64,000 bases of DNA from Catonia carolina (lineage: Eukaryota > Arthropoda > Insecta > Hemiptera > Achilidae), in NCBI GenBank assembly GCA_035578175.1, contig JAQMRL010000008.1, positions 63,784,041 to 63,848,040 of the forward strand. Direction: 5' to 3'. Made by a program: the position numbers and the translations under genes. The notes below the pieces were generated by a model. That model made no database searches. It was not told the origin of the DNA and saw only the letters and a list, made by a program, of their open reading frames with translations. Every line of letters starts with the position of its first letter. Position 1 is the first letter of the stretch. Shown piece after piece: positions 60,136 through 64,000 of this stretch.

Positions 60136-61211
60136 TTTTAAATAGCCTTATTCACTACATTTTGTGCTCTACGAGATGAAGTAAGCGCCACGTCTATCGA
60201 AATTCTTGGTGCTTTGCTTTTGTGGTAAAAAATTGTTATTTTAAGATGCGGCCGTATTATGAATTTTAGTTACTTATTTTTCAAACTTTTGTCTACAATC
60301 TTTAGTTTAGTGTCAATATATATTTTTTTGTATTTTGCTTAATAAAATCGATAACAAAATGGGAATTTTAAGATAGTGACCTCAGTATGTTTTTTATGAC
60401 AAAAGGGTATAATCAAAGTCATAGAAAATTAAAAACCTACTACTTTTATTTCAAATTTTTTTTTCTATAGAACCTAATTAGCGGAAATTAGTGATTTTCG
60501 GTTTTTTTTTAAGTTCTACAGAGGTTGATTTTCATTTTGCGTCATTCATTTATGATTAAAATTAGGTAATGTTTTTAATGTTACATTTTTTACTCATTAT
60601 ATATATTTTTAATTATTTGAATTGGCAGAGAAAGTCGTATGAGTGTTTCACACAAGAATCTTTTCATATTTTATTGTTTAGTTATCAATGAATACGCACA
60701 CTCTGTAGAGGGTAGTTCAATAAAGAAGGCGATTTACCAGACTTTTTGTTACCAATCTTCAGTAAATTTGGCACTCCATTGAAGAAGAAAAATCATTTAT
60801 CATCGTTATTACATTTTATTACACTGACAGGGTTAATAATGATAATAATAATGTACAATGATAAAATAACAATTAAAGGGGAGTTTATATGTATTAACTG
60901 GTGTGCAATTTGTAGCTCTATTTAACTGTTGCCGGTCTGAAATAAATAAAACCTATTAGTTTTATTAGCGCATGTTTAATTGAGTTGAAAAAGCAATTCT
61001 TTGCACTTAACTGCTGAAATTTCAATAATTGAATTATTTATTGCCATTATGCTCACTTTTAATTTAATTCAAGTGATCTGTATCATAATTAACTAATTAA
61101 TATTTATATCTTATTAACTTAATATTTCAATTTAATGTTTAATTAATCTCTGTTAAATTTCTCAATAATTAAATTCATATTAACCCAATAACATAAAGAA
61201 ATCAATTATCC

Positions 61212-61216
<5 letters not shown>
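60136..61216. other. AT-rich region after SLC36-like exon 3
   Basis: Probably intronic. A small (AAT)n tract at 60835-60860; no exon with the expected next transporter segment was found. Confidence 0.5.
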
Positions 61217-61247
<31 letters not shown>

Positions 61248-62056
61248 TTTACGGCTACAAAGGACCACTTAAGTTCAATCTTTCAACGTCTAGCTCTTTC
61301 AGATGTTCCACCAAAACACCCCCGCAGTTGTCGCTCCCGTACTTCTCCTCTTCTTCGCCAATAATTCTTCAATGTTTCAGATCTTCTCAGTCTCTCAGCG
61401 TCCGAAATCACCATGGCCTTCCTGACCCTCATCTGTTCCCTAAATTTAACCGATCGCTGTTTGTATGTCCTGTAGCTCCCTGACTTAGTTTTGAGGTCAG
61501 CTATTGTGATGTTTAGTTCCTCCATATCCTTTTTGACTTCCTTTATCCAGTTTGGTGTCATCTTCTTTTGCCAGAAAAACTCAGTCATCCTTCTTAGTAA
61601 TCTTGTATCCTCCATTCTCAATATATGTCCCAGGAAGGATATCCTTTTTTTCCTGATGATACTGGTTAAAGGCTCAATTGTTTCATATACTTCCTTGTTT
61701 GGTACAATATAGAAACTACCATCTTGAAGGGACCATTTTCCAATACACCTTCTTGCTATTTGCCTCTCCACTTTCTCGATCTTGTCCTTTTCGCCTATTC
61801 TTGTTGGACCAAACAGGGTTTCACTCGCATACAGGACTTCAGGAAGTATCACGGTATTGTAGTGTCTTAATTTTGTGTTGATGGACATACATTTCTTATT
61901 GTAAATATTCCTAGTGGTTATGGCGGATTTGATTAATTTATTTGTTCTTTCCTTCCAGTTAATTTTTTCTTTAATGTTGTGCGTTATTGTTTCACCCAGG
62001 TATTTGAAACTTCTAACTAATTCCACGTTTTGATTGTTAATTCTGTTGGTCATCAT
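61217..62056 (-). mobile_element. 5'-truncated RTE-like retroelement with A tail
   Basis: The minus-strand ORF is followed by a run of about 29 T on the plus strand (61217-61245), that is, a poly(A) tail at the element's 3' end. This is the mark of target-primed reverse transcription with early termination. I could not find a target duplication because the other side joins the Jockey-like element. Confidence 0.7.
61283..62056 (-). pseudogene. C-terminal part of an RTE-like reverse transcriptase ORF
   Basis: A 257-residue open frame that starts inside the protein. VRSFKYLGETI (about residues 14-24), VILPEVLYASETLF and KKRISFLGHILRM are typical of the region after the reverse transcriptase active site in RTE-like ORF2 proteins. 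Endonuclease and catalytic motifs are absent, so it is a 5'-truncated insertion and not an active gene. The frame is intact to its stop, so the copy is fairly young. A diverged relative lies at 2430-3000. Its 5' end abuts another retroelement head-to-head at 62057. Confidence 0.75.
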
Positions 62057-64000
62057 GGTAGTTTAGTGGTTTCGGGGCTCACGGAGGAGAGTGAAGGTAC
62101 CTTTGAGGATGGCTCAAACGAATGAAATCAAGATTCTCTATCAAAACGTCAGGGGTCTTCGCACTAAGGCCGATGAATTCTTGGCTTCCATATCAAGCAT
62201 TGATTATCCCGTAGTTGCGGTAACTGAATCGAATTTTTGTGACGTAAATTTGACTTGTGACTACTTCCCTGAGACTTTTGTGGTGTTCAGGGCCGACAGG
62301 GATCTGCGATCTTCTCATAAGACTTCTGGCGGAGGCGCGTTCATTGCGGTGCGCGCTGATGTTAGATGTGTGAGGCGAACTGATCTTGAGCTGTTTGACG
62401 AATGTGTATGGGTTGAACTCAGGTTGGATTCGAGTGACCGGATTCTGGTGGGGAACCATTATTTTTGTCCTGATTTTCCTCCCCCGCGTATGAGTGAGTA
62501 TTTTAATGGATTGATGGAGAAGCTGGATATGGGTGTCCATAGAGTAGTAATTCTGGGAGATTTTAATATACCAAATGTCGACTGGAGAAGCAGATGTCTT
62601 TCTCATAATATTCACTGTGCGGCCAAGAAGAAGGCGAATATTATGTTCAGTTTCCTTGATGATATGAACCTGCATCAGTACAACCATGTCGTCCCAGTGC
62701 GTGGCAAATCGGTCCTCGATTTAGCTATGGCCAATTGCTCGATTGAAGTAGCTGCTGTGACTGACTGCCTGGTTCGCCCGGATGACCCGCATGACCCGCT
62801 TCTTATCACTGTGCCTGATGTTTTGAGCCTGGAACTGCGCAGGCCCAACATTTGTCGTGATTACCGGAGGGCTGATTTCCTGGGTCTGTACCATGCTGTC
62901 AAAAATACTGACTGGGGTCCGGTGTATGGCGCGTCTGATTCTTCTGAGGCGGCGGAGAGGCTGACAGGAGTGTTGAGCGGTGCGGTGGAGGCCTTCGTAC
63001 CGTGCTCAACCCGTAGGAGTGGTGGGTTTCCCGCTTGGTTCTCAAGGGAATTGGTTGTTTGTCTCAAGACCAAGAAGAAATGGCACAAGAAATTTAAGAA
63101 GACATCCAAGGGGGAGCATTATCGTATATTTGCCGATCTCAGGAAGAGAGCAAAAGTACTGTTGGCTAGAGATCGGGTTGCTCGTGCCCATAGAGCCGAG
63201 GATGAACTACGTCATAAACCGTCTGGATTTTTCAAGTATGTTAAATCCTTCATGACTGATGCGAAGTATGTGAGACCAATCAAGATCGGGGACGAATTAA
63301 TAACTGAGGCCGGACCCCTGGCCGAGCGATTTGGGGAGTACTTTCACTCTGTTTACCAGACGTCGACTGGGCGGATGAAGTTGGATAGTGATGTTGGAAC
63401 GAAACATCATGATGGTGATGCAACTATAAATGTACCAATAGTATCTGTAGATGACGTTCAGCGTGCTATTGGGAAGTTGAATGCAAGAGCTGCAGTTGGT
63501 GCCGATGGCTTGTCTCCGATTGTGATAAAGGGTGTTAGTGAGCTTCTTTCGCCTGTAATTTGTTGGGTTTTTAACTACAGTCTTGAGACGGGTGTGTTCC
63601 CGCAGTCTTGGAAGATGGCTATTGTTACGCCCATACCAAAAAAGGGTGATCCGCACGACATAGGAAACTATCGTCCAATATCAGTTTTGGGGGTTCTGCC
63701 TAAAATTTTTGAGATAATAATGCACGACTATCTGTTCAAGTCCCTCAAGGCATCTATCATTCAACAGCAACATGGCTTTATGAGTGGTAGGTCGACTACC
63801 ACCAATTTAGTTGATATGCTTAACTTCGTTGCGCCTATTGTACATAACCAAGGGCAGGTCGATACTATCTACTTCGATTTCCGCAAAGCTTTTGACAAGG
63901 TTCCTCATCAAATTATAGTTTCTAAACTTAGGGGATACGGGGTTACTGGGCAGCTGCTGAGATGGATAACTTCGTACTTGCGGGGGCGCTCATTTCGTGT
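62057..64000 (+). mobile_element. Jockey-like non-LTR retrotransposon, 5' part
   Basis: Contains the ORF starting at 62109. The 52 bases between the preceding minus-strand retroelement fragment and the ATG are GC-richer than the flanking host DNA and probably are element 5' leader or the end of a missing ORF1. The 3' end and target duplication are outside the window. Confidence 0.75.
62109..64000 (+). CDS. Non-LTR retrotransposon ORF2, endonuclease plus reverse transcriptase (runs off the window)
   Basis: An uninterrupted reading frame of 630 codons from ATG at 62109 to the window end. Residues 10-20 (LYQNVRGLRTK), Glu40 (AVTESN), GDFN at 150-153 and a DPHD cluster around His228 match an APE-type endonuclease of Jockey/CR1-like elements; the usual final SDH triplet is altered to a PHD-like form. 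The reverse transcriptase then shows GADGLS (465-470), NYRPIS (520-525), QHGFMSGRST (554-563) and motif A with YFDFRKAFDK, catalytic Asp590. Motif C (the FADD-like box) lies beyond the window. The enzyme nicks target DNA and copies the element RNA there (target-primed reverse transcription). The lack of stops over 1.9 kb suggests a young, possibly active copy. An upstream ORF1 is not seen, so the element may be 5'-truncated just before 62057. The clade (Jockey versus a relative) is inferred from motifs only. Confidence 0.9.
   Translation, partial: MAQTNEIKILYQNVRGLRTKADEFLASISSIDYPVVAVTESNFCDVNLTCDYFPETFVVFRADRDLRSSHKTSGGGAFIAVRADVRCVRRTDLELFDECVWVELRLDSSDRILVGNHYFCPDFPPPRMSEYFNGLMEKLDMGVHRVVILGDFNIPNVDWRSRCLSHNIHCAAKKKANIMFSFLDDMNLHQYNHVVPVRGKSVLDLAMANCSIEVAAVTDCLVRPDDPHDPLLITVPDVLSLELRRPNICRDYRRADFLGLYHAVKNTDWGPVYGASDSSEAAERLTGVLSGAVEAFVPCSTRRSGGFPAWFSRELVVCLKTKKKWHKKFKKTSKGEHYRIFADLRKRAKVLLARDRVARAHRAEDELRHKPSGFFKYVKSFMTDAKYVRPIKIGDELITEAGPLAERFGEYFHSVYQTSTGRMKLDSDVGTKHHDGDATINVPIVSVDDVQRAIGKLNARAAVGADGLSPIVIKGVSELLSPVICWVFNYSLETGVFPQSWKMAIVTPIPKKGDPHDIGNYRPISVLGVLPKIFEIIMHDYLFKSLKASIIQQQHGFMSGRSTTTNLVDMLNFVAPIVHNQGQVDTIYFDFRKAFDKVPHQIIVSKLRGYGVTGQLLRWITSYLRGRSFR

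Noticed and set aside
62193..63656. Minus-strand and frame-shifted open frames across the end of the window
   Set aside because: They are shadows of the 630-codon plus-strand retrotransposon frame that starts at 62109.

Overview
The window looks like AT-rich nuclear DNA of an arthropod, probably an insect. The reasons are GT-AG split exons of an SLC36-type transporter, a eukaryotic tRNA-Gly gene without an encoded CCA, tRNA-derived SINEs, and a dense load of Tc1/mariner and non-LTR elements. A hemipteran is my guess from the repeat style, at low confidence. No bacterial operons, CRISPR arrays or phage genes are visible.

Layout. 1-8 kb: AT-rich spacer with tRNA-derived SINEs (the best at 5909-6100, with a 12-bp target duplication), a decayed non-LTR fragment and microsatellites. 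8.4-12.5 kb: a DD41D-type Tc1/mariner relic missing its catalytic core, a tandem repeat split by a 390-bp retroposon (here called family B), and the first of four unusual mariner derivatives whose two ends both come from the transposase 3' end. 12.8-14.5 kb: the relic of an unrecognised protein gene, a near-perfect palindrome and a TA microsatellite. 15.7-16.4 kb: a 5'-truncated RTE-like fragment with an 11-bp target duplication. 17-33 kb: more family B and SINE copies, a 340-bp MITE, two more mariner derivatives and a tRNA-Gly(GCC) gene at 31776-31846. 33.7-34.3 kb: a GC-rich 650-bp island bounded by a 9-bp inverted repeat; on the minus strand it carries a TATA box and, about 400 bp downstream, a consensus histone-type 3' stem-loop, but no histone reading frame I can recognise. 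35.7-37.8 kb: a three-level nested insertion (mariner derivative, then a TA-flanked pogo-like element, then family B). 38.4-39.8 kb: a nearly complete DD41D transposon broken by one frameshift. 40-52 kb: mostly AT-rich spacer with relics.

The only host protein gene I can support starts at 52235 (plus strand). It is the 5' part of a proton-coupled amino acid transporter (SLC36/PAT; the Drosophila relative is pathetic). Three exons are visible at 52214-52284, 56408-56527 and 58004-58154. It must continue past the window. Its first intron holds a dead mariner with about 200-bp inverted repeats. The region after exon 3 holds a 1.2-kb foldback element, a 5'-truncated RTE-like element with an A tail, and directly head-to-head with it a non-LTR retrotransposon ORF (62109 to the window end, 630 codons, no stop) with an endonuclease domain and the first half of a reverse transcriptase.

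The genes here do not form a pathway; the window is a transporter gene and its flank filled by successive generations of mobile DNA. The observations most worth following are the GC island with the histone-type 3' end, the mariner derivatives sharing identical rearrangement junctions, and family B with its partly preserved short reading frame.
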